This document shows, one piece after another, positions 22,200 through 33,829 of a stretch of 64,000 nucleotides of DNA. Numbering within the stretch: position 1 is the stretch's first letter; every line of letters begins with the position of its first letter. Source of the DNA: Melieria omissa. Taxonomy: Eukaryota > Arthropoda > Insecta > Diptera > Ulidiidae. Position numbers and translations under genes: made by a program. The notes under the pieces are model-generated. The model saw only the letters and a list, made by a program, of their open reading frames with translations, had not been told where the DNA came from and ran no database searches. The stretch is from the NCBI GenBank assembly GCA_963971225.1, contig OZ020269.1, positions 98,446,040-98,510,039 on the forward strand, written 5' to 3'.

Positions 22200-23060
22200 T
22201 GTATGTATATGTCATTGTCGATGGTGTCCAGCCTGTGAGCGAGAAAGTCCACCAAGCTACTAGTTACTAGTTGCAGAACCAGAGTTCAAGATTCCAGAAA
22301 TTCTTCCACCTCAAGTTTCCCCTCTTTCTCAGATGTCCCTCAGGTCATTTTCTCTCAAGTCTTCGATTGCCTTGCAAGGACTTCTTTCTCAGTCTGTGCC
22401 CAGGTCTGTGTCTCTCAGGTCTTCGATTACCTGGAAGGACTTTGATAAGTGGGAAAATCATGTCCAACCTTTGAGCGTGAACTTCCATGAAGTAGTGACA
22501 CGTTAGTAATTTCAGAATAAGCCTGCAGTCCTCCAGAGACAAATTCTTCCACCCAAAGTTTACTTCTTTCTCAGTTTGAACTTCTTTAGTAACTCCACAA
22601 CAAGTCGCCCCAGAGACAAAATCTTCAACCTCAAGTTTGCCTTCTTCCTTAGTTTGTCCTTTAGCTCTTCAATTACTTCCAGGGATGTTAATAAGTTGGA
22701 AGATGATGTCCAGCCTATGAGCGTGAAGTCACACCATGTAGTGACCCGTTAAAAGTTTCAAAACTAGAATTTCAGATTTCAGAAATTCTTCCACCTAAAC
22801 TTTCCATAATTTCTTAGTTGGCCCTTCAGGTCTCTCTCTCAGGTTTTCGATTGCTTCCAAGGACGTTGATAAGTTGGAAGATGATGTCCAGCCTGTGAGC
22901 GTGAAATTCTACCCGGCAGTGACCCGTAAGTCATCCAGAACCAGAATGCCACAATTCAGAAATTCTTCACCTCAAGTTTCCCTAATTTTTTAGTTTGTCC
23001 TCCTGGTGTGTCTCTCTCAGGTCTTCGATTGCCTCCAAGGATGTTGATAAGTGGGAACTT
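22200..23060. repeat. Tandem repeat of about 180-250 bp, four to five copies
   Basis: The phrase GATGTCCAGCCTGTGAGCGTG (shown by variants) occurs near 22227, 22458, 22707 and 22885, each followed by a TTCAGAAATTCTTCCACCTC block, a CAAGTTTCC block and a TCTCTCAGGTCTTCGATTGC block. Spacings of 231, 249 and 178 bp show internal indels. No reading frame is conserved between copies, so this looks like non-coding repeat DNA. Confidence 0.8.
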
Positions 23061-24438
23061 TAATCGATTCTAAGATGAGCTCTTTTTGCAGTATGCGTTT
23101 ACTTTATAAAGAGATCCACTGAGGGTTTAGGATTTCGTTCAAAGCTACAGTTGGGATGATCTCCTGGACTGCACTTTTCCAGCACCTTGAGATCCATTTT
23201 TATACTTTAAAAAAACTTTTTGCGTTTTTCTAGTAACCCACGCCTCATCGATTAAGAACCGCTGTTTAGCATGGAGCCGCTGTGGATCATAAAATATGTG
23301 AACAAAATGCAATTAAGCAAAGAATTGCGCAGAATGTTGTCAGTCTTAACAAATATTGAAGCAAGTGATTTAAATAAAAAACTTTAATTTGGTAAATGCT
23401 TAAATTTTTGTTGTCTTAATTTATTAATTATCGTTTTAAATTTATTTTTTACTAGCTGACCCCACGAACTTTGTCTCGCACGACATTTGTTGTTTTTTTA
23501 TAATGAAATACGCGAGATGGCGAATCTATGACGAACTGAAGGAAGAGGAGGAGCTACTGATTAACGCAATCGAGGCCCACAAGTAAGCAATGTTGCTGCT
23601 AAGTTTCAGTAAAGAAATGGACTGCGGTTGAACCGGATTTAAATTATATGGGCGGTGCCATGCCCTCTTATTCAATACCCTCTGTCGAAAGAGAAAATAG
23701 TAGGTTCGTAATAAGTTTCATTGCTGAGCGACTTATAGTTCAGCAACATGTTTGGTTCGTAAAAAGTGTGTCAGGCCCCTTGTCCAACGCCCATCAAATC
23801 TTATCATTAGAATGACTCATCTATGGGATGATGGGGTACTATATTTCAGTGTTTTACAACTTACAATTTGGAAGATATTCCATTGTTAAGATCTGGCTCG
23901 TATGGGTGGTGCCACGCCCCCTCGTCCAATACTTGCCCCATTCCCTCTGTCGAAATATATGAATAAATGGTAGGTTCGTACTAACTTTCATTGCTGAGCG
24001 ACTTATAGTTCAGCAACATGTTTGGTTCGCAAAAAGTGTATCAGGCCCCTTGTCCAACGCCCATCAAATCTTTAGTCATTAGAATGACTCATCTATGGGA
24101 TGATGGGGTACTATATTTCAGTGTTGTACAACTTACAATTTGGAAGATATTCTATTTTAAAGATGTTGCTTGTATGGGTGGTGCCACGCCCCGTTGTCCA
24201 AAACCCGCCTTATTCTGATATGAGTGCTAGGTTCATGCTAAGTTTCATTGCTCTGTGACTTATAGTTCAGCAGAATAATTGGATCACAAAAATGTGCCAC
24301 GCCTCTTAGGGGTATGAAAAATAGATAGTAGCCGATTCTCAGACCTACTGAATATGCATGTAAAATTTCATAAAAATCGGTCAAGCCGTTTCGGAGGAGT
24401 ATGGTAACTAACATTGTGATACGAGAATTTTATACATA

Positions 24439-25358
24439 GGGTTTTCCAACAAGAGGTGTTATTTTGGTATTCAAAGAAAAATGCCATTTTCTGAGATAAA
24501 TGATCGGGTGTTTATTTCATAATAAAGAGGAAGGTAGGAAGAAGAGGAAGAGGAAGAAGGAAGAGGCCACCACGACCACGCTTACAGGACCATATCCTTT
24601 TCATGAAATATTCCATAACCAAATCGCAAAGTGGCTGCCCTATGTCCTCGATAGCCTCACGAATTCTATCTTTGAGGTCTTGAATCGACGCTGGGCTGTT
24701 GGCGTACACCTTATCTTTCACGTGGCCCCAAAGGAAGAAGTCGCAAGGTGTTAAATCACAAGATCTCGGTGGCCAATTGTGATCACCTCTTCCAGAGATA
24801 ACACGGTCCGGAAACTTTTCCCGTAAAAGAGCAATGGTTTCGTTGCTTGTGTGGCACGTAGCGCTGTCTTATTGAAAGTAAACGTTGTCCAGATCAATAC
24901 CATCCATCTGCGACCATAAAAAGTCATTAATCATCTCTCGATAGCGCAATCCATTCACCGTAACTGTTGATCCAACCTCATTTTCGAAAAAGTAAGGTCC
25001 AATGACCCCGCCGGACCATAAACCGCACCAAGCAGTCACACGTTGAGGATGGAGAGGCTTCTCAACAATAACTCTTGGGTTTTCCGAGCCCCAGATGCGA
25101 CAATTTTGCTGTATTGCGGTCCGACAAGGTGCTTCACGACGACCCAAAAATGCTTTAGTTTTGCGAACTGTGACTGCAAGATTTTCACCATTTTTGTAGT
25201 GAATTTTAATAATTTTAATGCGTTGTTGTAGCGTGTATCGTTCAATTTTTAGCAATGGCGTAGTTTCTACTTGTCAAATGTCAAAGAATAAAAGCTTCAA
25301 AAGTGACAGCTACCGAAATACTGGGTGATTCAAAATAACACCTCTTGTTGGAAAACCC
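24439..25358 (-). mobile_element. Mariner/Tc1-type element with internal deletion
   Basis: Ends are inverted repeats of 27 bp or more: GGGTTTTCCAACAAGAGGTG on the left, with its exact complement CACCTCTTGTTGGAAAACCC on the right, then TTATTTTG in both. TA lies at 24437-24438 and 25359-25360. The near-identical ends suggest a fairly recent insertion. The minus-strand transposase (see next entry) is deleted in the middle, and the 3' part of the gene contains an unusual purine-rich run (24525-24565). Confidence 0.92.
24512..25255 (-). pseudogene. Transposase of the 24.4-kb mariner, deleted and frameshifted
   Basis: The minus-strand frame at 25255-24869 begins MLKIERYTLQQRIKIIKIHY, the N-terminal helix-turn-helix. 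It passes after about 45 residues straight to WGSENPRVIVEKPLHPQRV and VTAWCGLWSGGVIGPYFFEN, part of the catalytic core. Further on (about 24870-24720) come a frame break, the CHTSNET segment and NWPPRSCDLTPCDFFLWGHV with the last catalytic Asp. The C-terminus runs through MKDKVYANSPASIQDLKDRI into a purine-rich junk tail. About 100 residues around the second helix-turn-helix and the first Asp are missing. Confidence 0.85.
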
Positions 25359-25379
25359 TATATTAGATTAAAAGTTCAA

Positions 25380-26980
25380 TTGCTTTAAAATTTGAAATTT
25401 AAATTAAATAATTCAACGAATTTCTTTTACTTTCATTTTTTGTCAACTTTTTTTTATTAGTTTTTGCTTTAACACTTTTTATTAAAATTTCAATTGCTAA
25501 ATACTTAAATTTTTGACAACTTTATTTACTCATCTAATTAAGATTTGGAATTTGAATCGGTTATAAAAAGAAAACCATAGAATATTTTTTTAAAATTTCT
25601 GTTTTATTACAAAGCTTGGACTTTGTTATTTAGGAATGAAAAACGATATCGTTCATATGACTGCCACGACTGCCTTTACGTTATTCGGTCAACCCAATTT
25701 TCAAGTACTTTTTCGATTGTTCCGGGTAGAATTTGGATGGTTCGTCTCTGGATGGTAAGCGTAACAATTGTTCTTTACGGCTCCCACAAAAAAAAAGGTC
25801 CAACGGAATTAAATCGTAGCTCCAAGGCGGCCAATTGACTTCAGAATTTCGGCTGATTATTCGATTTTCGAAAACGGTGCTCAAAAGTTCGATTTTTACA
25901 TACCCGATGTTCATGAGCCTTCAGTTCTTGGACCAATTGATTTTTGTAAGCCTTCATATAGAGATCTTTATGTAAGATTCTCATCAAAGAAGTGCGGGAA
26001 ATGTTCAATTTCTGAGAGCAATGGCGAGTTGACGTTGATGGATGTTCACGCACATTTTCGGCTACAAAAGCAATTTTTTCGGCTGTGCGCGCTGTACGAG
26101 AACGGAAACGGGTTGTTTCATCCATTAACGATCCAGTTTCACGAGCTCGCTTCACAAATTGATCCACAAAATGAGTTGAAGGCCCAATTTTTTTTCAAAT
26201 TTTTTTTTTTTAAATTTCTTACAGTTTGGGTTGAAGACTCTCCACTTTGGAAGTAAGTTCTCCATATTTCCCAATATTGTTCAAGCATCAAGCGTCTCAT
26301 TTCGTAAATGTCAAAGTTTTAACAAAATTACGAATACAAATTGAATGACATTTGGACTGTCATTCTCGAAATAAAGCGTAGTTCAAATTCCAAACGCTAG
26401 AAGGACTTTTTGTAGCTAAATGCTTAAATTTAAGTAAACTTTTTAAACTTTTTTGCACTGTGTTTTGCTTTACAACTTTTTATTACAATGTTAAAGGCTA
26501 AATGCTAAAATTTTAGTGAACTTTATTCATCTTCGTTTCATAACTTTTGAAAAAAAAAATGAATTGTTAAATGCTTAAATTTTAGTTAATTTTATGTAAA
26601 ACTTTTTTTTAAAACTTGTATAACTAAATGCACAATTTTTAATACACTTTTTTAATCATTTTTGCTTTTAAACGTTTTGTTGAAACTTTTTATATTTTTG
26701 CTTTAAACGTTTTCATTAAAAGTTAAATTCTTAAATGCTTAAATTTAAGCTAACTTTTTATTACCAATTTATTTGCTTTACAACTTTTTATTGAAACTTT
26801 TTTAGTTAAATGATTAAATTTTTGTTCACTTTTTACTCATTTCCGCTGTCAAGGTTTTCATTGACATTTAAATTGCTAAATGTTTACATCTTAGTAAACT
26901 TTATTTTCTAATTTTTTTATTTACAACAATTTCTTGCTGAAATTCTAGTCACCTTTATTAACTCATCCTCATTTTACATA
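25380..26980. repeat. AT-rich tandem array (monomer roughly 100 bp) interrupted by a mariner relic
   Basis: The phrase TAAATGCTTAAATTTTAGT, followed by an ACTTTTTATT or TTGCTTTACAACTTTTTATT block, recurs at 25490-25530 and many times from 26410 to 26960. One more copy lies at 23390-23450, left of the element at 23452. The array therefore once spanned 23.39-26.98 kb and has been split by two insertions. Confidence 0.7.
25640..26410 (-). pseudogene. Degenerate mariner of the 3.7-kb family
   Basis: The minus strand reads, with frameshifts, a start MRRLMLEQYWEIWRTYFQSG followed by ESSTQTV, matching the N-terminus of the element at 3746. Then comes a helix-turn-helix segment (TAEKIAFVAENVREHPSTST) and LNISRTSLMRILHKDLYMKA, then a jump to EVNWPPWSYDLIPLDLFF, where the W-G of the DD(34-37)D block is lost. 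The right end (TTCTAGCGTTTGGAATTTGA, reverse-complemented) resembles the left end of the 3746 element; the left end is not recognisable. Confidence 0.72.
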
Positions 26981-28246
26981 CTTTTTAATGCATTTTCCAA
27001 CTTTCAAATCTAGATTGGTTCCACTTTTATACCCTTTGTACTTTAAACAAAAGCCCAGCTTAATATATTCGCCACCACTGTACTGCTTGAACTTGAAAAA
27101 TAAAACAATATTGAACTCTGAACAAATTGACCATAGCACAACAAACATTAAAACCTCACTTACACACCAAAAATTACTTTTACTTTCATAAAAAAATTAA
27201 AAAATAAATATTTACACAAAATATTTTACCAATATTGAAAGTTTTTCTCTTTCATTAAAACGCCGTAGTTTCCAACAGCTAAAGGCGTTAGGTAAAAAAA
27301 AAACAATCAATCGACAGCGCAAAACCATAATTAGCAAAGTATTTTCTTTTGGCTCTTTTCTTTGGGGTCACGTTGACCCAATTTTCTGCTCTCACGCACA
27401 CGTGAGCAAATTTCTCACGTGTGCGGGAGTTTACATATTTCTTTTTAGCAACAGTCGTTGGCGGCAGCCTTTCAGAGCAGGAAGTATTAATTATAATAAG
27501 CAAATGTGAAAAAAAGTTACTTTCGTTGCATGCAACGGCCAGAAAGGTTTAAGCCACATTTGGGCGGACCGTTTCATGCTAACAGCCATCAGATGCGCCT
27601 CTAAGTGGCAGCAAGTCAGCAAATGGCCAAATGAAGTTACCTCAGTAACATGGCTCAATGAGCGCGGCGGCAACAATAACAACAACAACATTCATAACAA
27701 CAACAACAAACCAATGATTTGTGGCAATTAAGAGAAATGCAAGAAGACGTAAATTTGCTTAGATTTTTATTTAAAAATTGTGTGTTTTGTTGTTGTTGTT
27801 TATATTTTAAACGTGTTTTTTTCTACTGTTGGCCAGTTTGCTTGGCTGGCCAAGTCTTGGCTTGGCTTGGCTGCGCATTTGCGTGGCAACTTTTGTGACT
27901 GACAGTTCGTTTCGGATTTGGAGTTTTGAAAACAAAAAGGAAATTTTAAATAAAACGAATTATAATTTGGAGAAAATAAAAAAGTTTTTAAAAGTGAATT
28001 AAAAAGAATTAATTTAATTATAAGAAATTAATTATAAAAAAGAAAAAATTAAAAAAATTAATTAAATGGTTACAGTTAAATTGTTTGAAAGTAAATAAAA
28101 TGGAATGAAAATTGAAATGCTTTAAAGAATAGAAACCAAAAGCATGAAAATAAAAAAATAAAATTAAAAGAATTAATAGTTTCATGTGTCCAACTATTTT
28201 CTAAAAAGTGAAAATTTCTTTCCAATTAAATTAATTTAAATAAAAA
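26980..28246. other. Upstream region of gene A
   Basis: No coding exon is recognisable. There is an AAC microsatellite at 27668-27709 and a TTGGCTTGGC repeat near 27850-27880. The 300 bp before the gene A start are very AT-rich, without a clear TATA box or initiator that I would trust. The promoter of gene A is presumably here, unless an untranslated exon lies further left. Confidence 0.45.
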
Positions 28247-31200
28247 ATGTTCCATAAAATGATGCCTACTTACTATTTGTGCCTGTTGACATTGTTTGGT
28301 GCATTCACTTTGATTATGGCATTGTTTGAGCAGTGCAATCACGTGGTGGAGCTGCGCGCAGGACAAAAAATATTCATCAATTCGCCTTATTATCCTTTGC
28401 AGTATCCAGTTGGCAGCTCGTGTCGTTACACAGTGAAGGCGCCACTGGATTATGCGCTGCTTTTCAAGTGTAACATTCAGTTGAATACGGTGAGTCGAGA
28501 ATGTGCGAAAGTTGCGGGCAGTTAGGGCCGTTCACGCTTGCTGGAGACTTATGGAGATTAAATCTTATTTGTCTTAAGACTAATTTATCTTAAGACCTAT
28601 TCACCTTAAGACTTATTGAACTTAAGACTTATTGATCTTAAGTATTACTGATCTTGAGTCTATTGATCTTAAGTCTTATTGATCTTACGTCTTATTGTTC
28701 TTAAGTCTTCTTGATCGTAATTCTTTTTGATCTTAAGGCAGTTTGTCTTATAGATCCTACGCCTTACTGATCTTAAGTCTTATTGATCTTAAGATTAATT
28801 GATCTTTAGTCTTATTGATCTCAAGTCTTATTGATGTTAAGTCTTACTGATCGTAAATCTTTTTGATCTTAAGTCTTATTGATCTTAAGTCGTATTGATC
28901 TCAAGTCTCATTGATCTCAAGTCTTATTGATCTTAGGTTTTATTGATCTTAAGTATTATTGAACTTAAGACTTATTGATCTTAAGTCTTACAGATCGTAA
29001 ATCTTTTTGATCTTAAGTCTTATTGATCTAAGATCAGTAAAACTTAAGATCAATAAGACTTAAGATCAATAAGACTGAAGATCAATAGACTAAAGATCAA
29101 TAAGATTGAATCGTATTGATCTTTAGTCTATTAATATAATAAGATTGAATCGTATTGATCTTTAGTCTATTAATTTTCAGTCTTATTGATCTTAAGTCTT
29201 ATTGATCTTAAGTTTTACTGATCTTAAGATTCAATCTTATTGATCTTTAGTCTATTGATCTTCAGTCTTATTGATCTTAAGTCTTATTGATCTTAAGTTT
29301 AACTGATCTTAAGATTCAATCTTATTGATCTTTAGTCTATTGATCTTCAGTCTTATTGAACTTCAGTCTTATTGATCTTAAGTCTTACTGATCTTAAGTC
29401 TTACTGATCTTAAGACTTATAGATCTTAACTTATTGATCTTAAGGCTTATTGATCTTAAGACTTATTAATCTTAAGTCGTATTGATCTTAAGACTAATTG
29501 ATCGTAAGTCTTATTGTTTTTAAGATTTTTTTATTTAAGTCTTATTGATTTTAAGATATTTTGATATTAACACTTTTTGATCGTAAGACCTATTGATCTT
29601 AAGTCTTATTGATCTTAACTCTTATTGATCTTAAGTCTTATCGATCTTAAGTCTTCTTGACAATTCGTTTGTTTTTGTTTGTTTGAAAAGAATCATAGGT
29701 TTTCGTACGCTAAATCTTCAGTTATTTGTCTCTTTAATAATAGACGGTTCACGTGTTTCTTTAAACCAGGGTGGGCGGGATCTGCGGGTTTAAACCCCTC
29801 CTCCCTCAAACACAGAAATTGCTGGTGCTGAATGTGGTTTCAAACGATATTCGGCTCAAAAGTTGTACGCAAAATTTCCAATGAAATCTTGTGTGCATCA
29901 CTGAACATCAGTAAACTTCTCACTGTAAAACCGGACCTTAGAAAAACAATTGTGATTTTTTTTAATTGAATACAAAAATTTAGTTTTCAACCTGATTTAT
30001 TGGCCTAAAAAAGTCCTCTAAAGTGTGTTGCCACTTACTGATTTCTTCAATGACAAAGTTACTTCAGTCTCAGACAGAACATATCAATAAAGATTATCAC
30101 ATTAGACCAACTAACTTAATCTTTTACTTTGGGATGCTTTGCTGTTGAAGTTTTCATAATTAAAATTTTTAAATTTTTAAAATTTTAAATTAGTTCTCAA
30201 AATATTTGCAAAACCAAAACTAACTAATAAAAAAACAAACTCACTTCACTTATTACAAACTCACTTCGGTCTCTTATCGAATCTTAAAATTTTTAAATAA
30301 ATATTTAAAATATTTAAATTTGTTTTTCATTACAACAAACATTTTCTGCTACTTTAATATACTTTTATCTATTCGAATTTTTTACATATTTCTTTGGTTT
30401 TTCTTTTCACACTTTTCCTACTCTGATTCTCTTTTCCAAAGCCACCAGCGAGCACTTATTGCCAGAATGAGATTTTTCACTTTAATCGTGAAGGCAGCGA
30501 ACTGGTAACCGACTCCGAGTACTTTTGCGGTAGCGGCACTTTGCAGCGTCAAAGTTTTCTCAATCGTGCTGTCATTTCGTATATTTCAAAAACAACAACA
30601 ACTACAACAGTATCAGCAGCAACATTTGTGAACAATCGCAATGTGGCAACGACAACAGAAACTAAAGCGCCGACAGTGGGCAATGTGACAGCGATTGAGG
30701 GGGCAACAAAGTCCAATGTGGCCAATGGATTTTATGTGAACGATGACAACAACAACAACAAAAACAATAACGATAATTCAATCAATATCGACCATGGGCA
30801 TAAAAGTAGCAACAATCAATTGAACAGTGAAAAGTTGCAACAAGGCAGTAACAACAACAATAACAATGATAATATTAATCTTAATCTTAAAGACACAAAC
30901 AACAACAATTTGTATAATGTGAAGTATAACAATAATAACAACAATAATAATTACAACAACAATAATAATATCAACAACAGTTATAACAGCAACAATAACA
31001 ACAACTACAGCAACAGCAATAACAGCGACAAAATGAACAACAACAACAGTAGTAACAATAACAATTACAACAAAAACAGCAATAACAGCGACAACAATAA
31101 TAACAACAACAACAGCAATAACAGTGACAACAATAATAACAACAGCAACAATAATAACAATAACAACAACTATAACAACAACAACAGCAATAACAGTGCC

Positions 31201-33340
31201 AATAATAATAACAACAGCAACAATAACAATAACAACAACTATAACGACAAATATACCAACCATTACAACAACAACAACAACAAAAATATCAACAATAATA
31301 ACAATAACAACAGCAATAACAGTGACAACAATAATAACAACAGCAACAATAACAACAACTATAACGAAAACTATACCAACAACTATACCAACAAGAATGA
31401 CAACAACAATAATAATAATAATAACAACCGCAATAACAGCGACAAAACTAACAACAACAACAACAATAGTAACAACAACAACAACTACAACGATAACTAT
31501 ACCAACAATTACAACAACAACAATAATAATATCAACAAGAATTATAACGACAACAATAACCACAACAGCGATAACAGCGACAAAACTAACAACACCAACA
31601 ACAATAATAATAACAACAACAATAATAATATTAACAACAATTATAACAACAACAGTAACAACAACAGTAATAACAGCGACAAAACTAACAACAACTACAA
31701 CGATAATAACAATAACAACAACAATAACAATAACAATGACCACACCAACAACAACGATGAAAACAACGAAAACAACTACAACAATGAGCAAAGTTACTAC
31801 TCGCTGCCCGTCAACATTATAAACACCATAGTCTACAGCCACACCCCCACCACCGCCTATACTGTCATCAACCCTTTCACCAACACTGTCACCAACACTG
31901 TCACCAATCCCATTCCTGTTGTCACAACGATTGCATCCAAACCGGAAGCTGGCGTTAGCAACGCTTTCACCTATGTGGCAGCATTGCTGTCGAACACAAT
32001 CAGCAGCAACATCTTTCTGGCACCAACAACAACAAGAAAGCATAGAAAACCCACCACAGTTGCACCAACAACGAGTGCCACAACCTTGTTGGACGCCATT
32101 CCCGCTGTGCTGTGGCGCAATGGTTCCGCAACATCCAGTGCCATCTTATCTTCTTCGTTACTCGCTAGTCCCACCAGCAAAAGCTCGAAGAAGCTCTCCA
32201 CACTGCGGCGTGCGAAAATCGTTACAGGCAACGGCGACTACGTTTATGGTGGTGGATCGTTTTCTTGTCTCGTTGAGACCATCGAACCGCCATGCGACTG
32301 CGGCTGGAGTCCCAACTTGAAGGTGGCGAGTTCAGCCAGTGTGGCAGCGGTCAATGAGTTCCCGTCCATGGCTGGCGTTTTGACTGTCAAGTACAATAGG
32401 ATATTTTGTGGGGCGGCCATTAGTAAGTGACGTAAATATATATCTCGATATACACATTGATATATTTTATTATCTGTGGTCAGAAGCAATAATCGCTTAA
32501 ATCCATAAACGTTATTTAAGCTCTTAACGCTTAACTCAATTAGGTGCTAACTCGACTTAGACGTTTATTGTTTTTGACCACCGATATGAAACATTAATCT
32601 GAAAAATTGTTTTAGTCCATCATCGCTATTTGCTCTCTGCTGCCCACTGTTTCATCACACCCTCGACCAATCGCTCGGAGCTGATACGCGTTGTGGTGGG
32701 CGAACACGATCTATCGACCGGTGAGTCATCAGCAAACACTCTACATAATTTTTTGTGCTATCCATCTATCCTTCCTTCTCTCTTTCCAGTATTGGAATCG
32801 GTGTACACGCGCTACTACGACATCGAGGCCATAATCCCACATGAGTACTTTCGCAGCAACACCGTCACGGTGCGCAACGACATTGCACTGTTGCGTACGC
32901 GTCTGTCCATCGAATGGAGTCGCGCTGTCGGTCCGGCCTGTTTGCCCTTTCGCTCCATTACTGGAACCGACGAAGGCCACAAGCCGCCCGTTGCCGGGCA
33001 GCGTGTCGTCACTGCCGGCTGGGGCACCATTTCCTTTGGCGGACCGCAGTCCACGCGTCTGCTGAAGACAACGCTCGACGTGATCACCGCGCAGCAGTGC
33101 AAACGCAGCGTGCGCTCAGTGCCGCCGGCCACTTTCTGTACCTATACGCCGGGTCGCGACACCTGTCAGTACGACTCGGGTGGGGCGTTGTATGTGCTCA
33201 ACGAACGTTACTACGCAGTGGGCATTGTCAGTTATGGCTTCGCTTGTGCGGCACAACAGCCATCGGTCAACACGAAGGTAGCCTCGTTTGTACGATGGAT
33301 TAAGAAAAAAACGCCCGAGGTGACATATTGCGTCAAGTGA
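28247..33340 (+). CDS. Gene A: CUB/trypsin-like serine protease with a giant Asn-rich linker
   Basis: Four exons (28247-28489, 30442-32422, 32616-32720, 32790-33340; GT-AG, phases 0, 1, 1) join in frame to 959 residues. Residues about 9-27 are hydrophobic (signal peptide). Residues 30 to about 130 form a CUB-like region (SPYYPLQYPVGSSCRY). Residues about 180-531 are almost all Asn with Ser, Tyr, Asp and Lys, and a Ser/Thr-rich stretch follows. The protease domain runs from about 700: His752 (LLSAAHC), Asp807 (RNDIALL) and Ser906 (CQYDSGG) make the triad, and Asp900 predicts cleavage after Lys/Arg. The usual activation site R|I-x-x-G is replaced by K|VASS. Genes B and C lack the linker but have an extra phase-2 intron. 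A probable polyadenylation signal follows at about 33561. Automatic pipelines would call such proteins venom-protease-like; substrate unknown. Confidence 0.9.
28550..29660. repeat. 16-bp satellite in intron 1 of gene A, with an inverted block
   Basis: The unit CTTATTGATCTTAAGT repeats for about 1.1 kb with many single-base variants. From about 29025 to 29110 the units are in reverse orientation (ACTTAAGATCAATAAG), after which the forward orientation returns. At about 29155-29345 a longer unit of about 86-100 bp that includes TAAGATTCAATCTTATTG recurs, a higher-order repeat. It lies entirely within the first intron and would be in the pre-mRNA. Confidence 0.92.
30738..31790 (+). repeat. AAC/AAT trinucleotide repeat encoding poly-asparagine
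   Basis: About 1 kb consists of AAC and AAT triplets interspersed with AGC, AGT, TAC, TAT, GAC and AAA. It stays in the gene A reading frame without one stop. A recurring module of about 80-110 bp, marked by AACAGCGACAAAACTAAC (31434, 31571, 31672), shows that it grew by duplication of longer blocks as well as by triplet slippage. The mixture of AAC and AAT codons points to some age. Confidence 0.93.
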
Positions 33341-33554
33341 GAGAAGGAGTTGGAGCAGGATTGAAGTAAAAGAGGATAAGGCATTCGGACTGCTGGGAAG
33401 TGGAAGTGGCTTTGGGTTTGGAAAGAAAACCTGAATCTGCATTATAGAATAACATTCTACAGAGATTATTATTGATATATATATTTTTTTTATTTTTTAT
33501 CAGTTAAAGCTTAGATTACACTCTTTCAATTTGAAAACTGAACACAAGCAACTG

Positions 33555-33580
33555 CTGTCTTAATAAATAAATAAGATGAA
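33555..33580 (+). other. Probable polyadenylation signal of gene A
   Basis: AATAAATAAATAAG begins about 220 bp after the gene A stop codon. It is the first canonical AATAAA downstream, so the transcript probably ends within the next 30 bp. Confidence 0.55.
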
Positions 33581-33829
33581 AAGTTAATTATGAGACTTTA
33601 ATTTTTTTTATTTATTTTTTCGTTGCTATGTTTAATCACCTAAGTTCTACTTGTTTCCTGATAAAAAGTTAAAAAAAAAATTATTTTTATAAACTATTAT
33701 TTGGGCATTGAAAACTCTTCCGTGTTCAATTTCCAGCTTCAGAATTTATTTATTATATAGAAATATTAACTAAATAAAAAGGAATAAGGAATAAGAATAT
33801 CTTTTTATAAAGAGATCAGACCTTAGTAG

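Larger units (their letters stand above)
23452..25366 (+). mobile_element. Dispersed non-autonomous element of uncertain class, interrupted by a mariner
   Basis: It starts near TACTAGCTGACCCCACGAAC and ends near ACGAGAATTTTATACATATT once the mariner at 24439-25358 is removed. Its 3' part contains AAAATCGGTCAAGCCGTTTC and GGAGGAGTATGG. I recall such heads and tails from abundant insect repeats but cannot name the class. Inside, a unit of about 270 bp (CTGAGCGACTTATAGTTCAG at 23726 and 23994) is tandemly repeated with a third partial copy near 24250. A short coding-like stretch is at 23503-23586. Confidence 0.6.

Noticed and set aside
28550..29660. CRISPR-like array of short direct repeats
   Set aside because: The repeats are contiguous without unique spacers, the genome is eukaryotic, and the array lies in an intron.
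31124..31822. A Thr/Ile-rich open frame on the plus strand
   Set aside because: It is a frame-shifted reading of the same trinucleotide repeat (ACA/ATA codons), without independent support.
30778..32043. A 421-codon open frame rich in Val and Ile on the minus strand
   Set aside because: It is the complement of the in-frame AAC/AAT repeat (GTT/ATT codons). It has no domain and overlaps the well-supported gene A.
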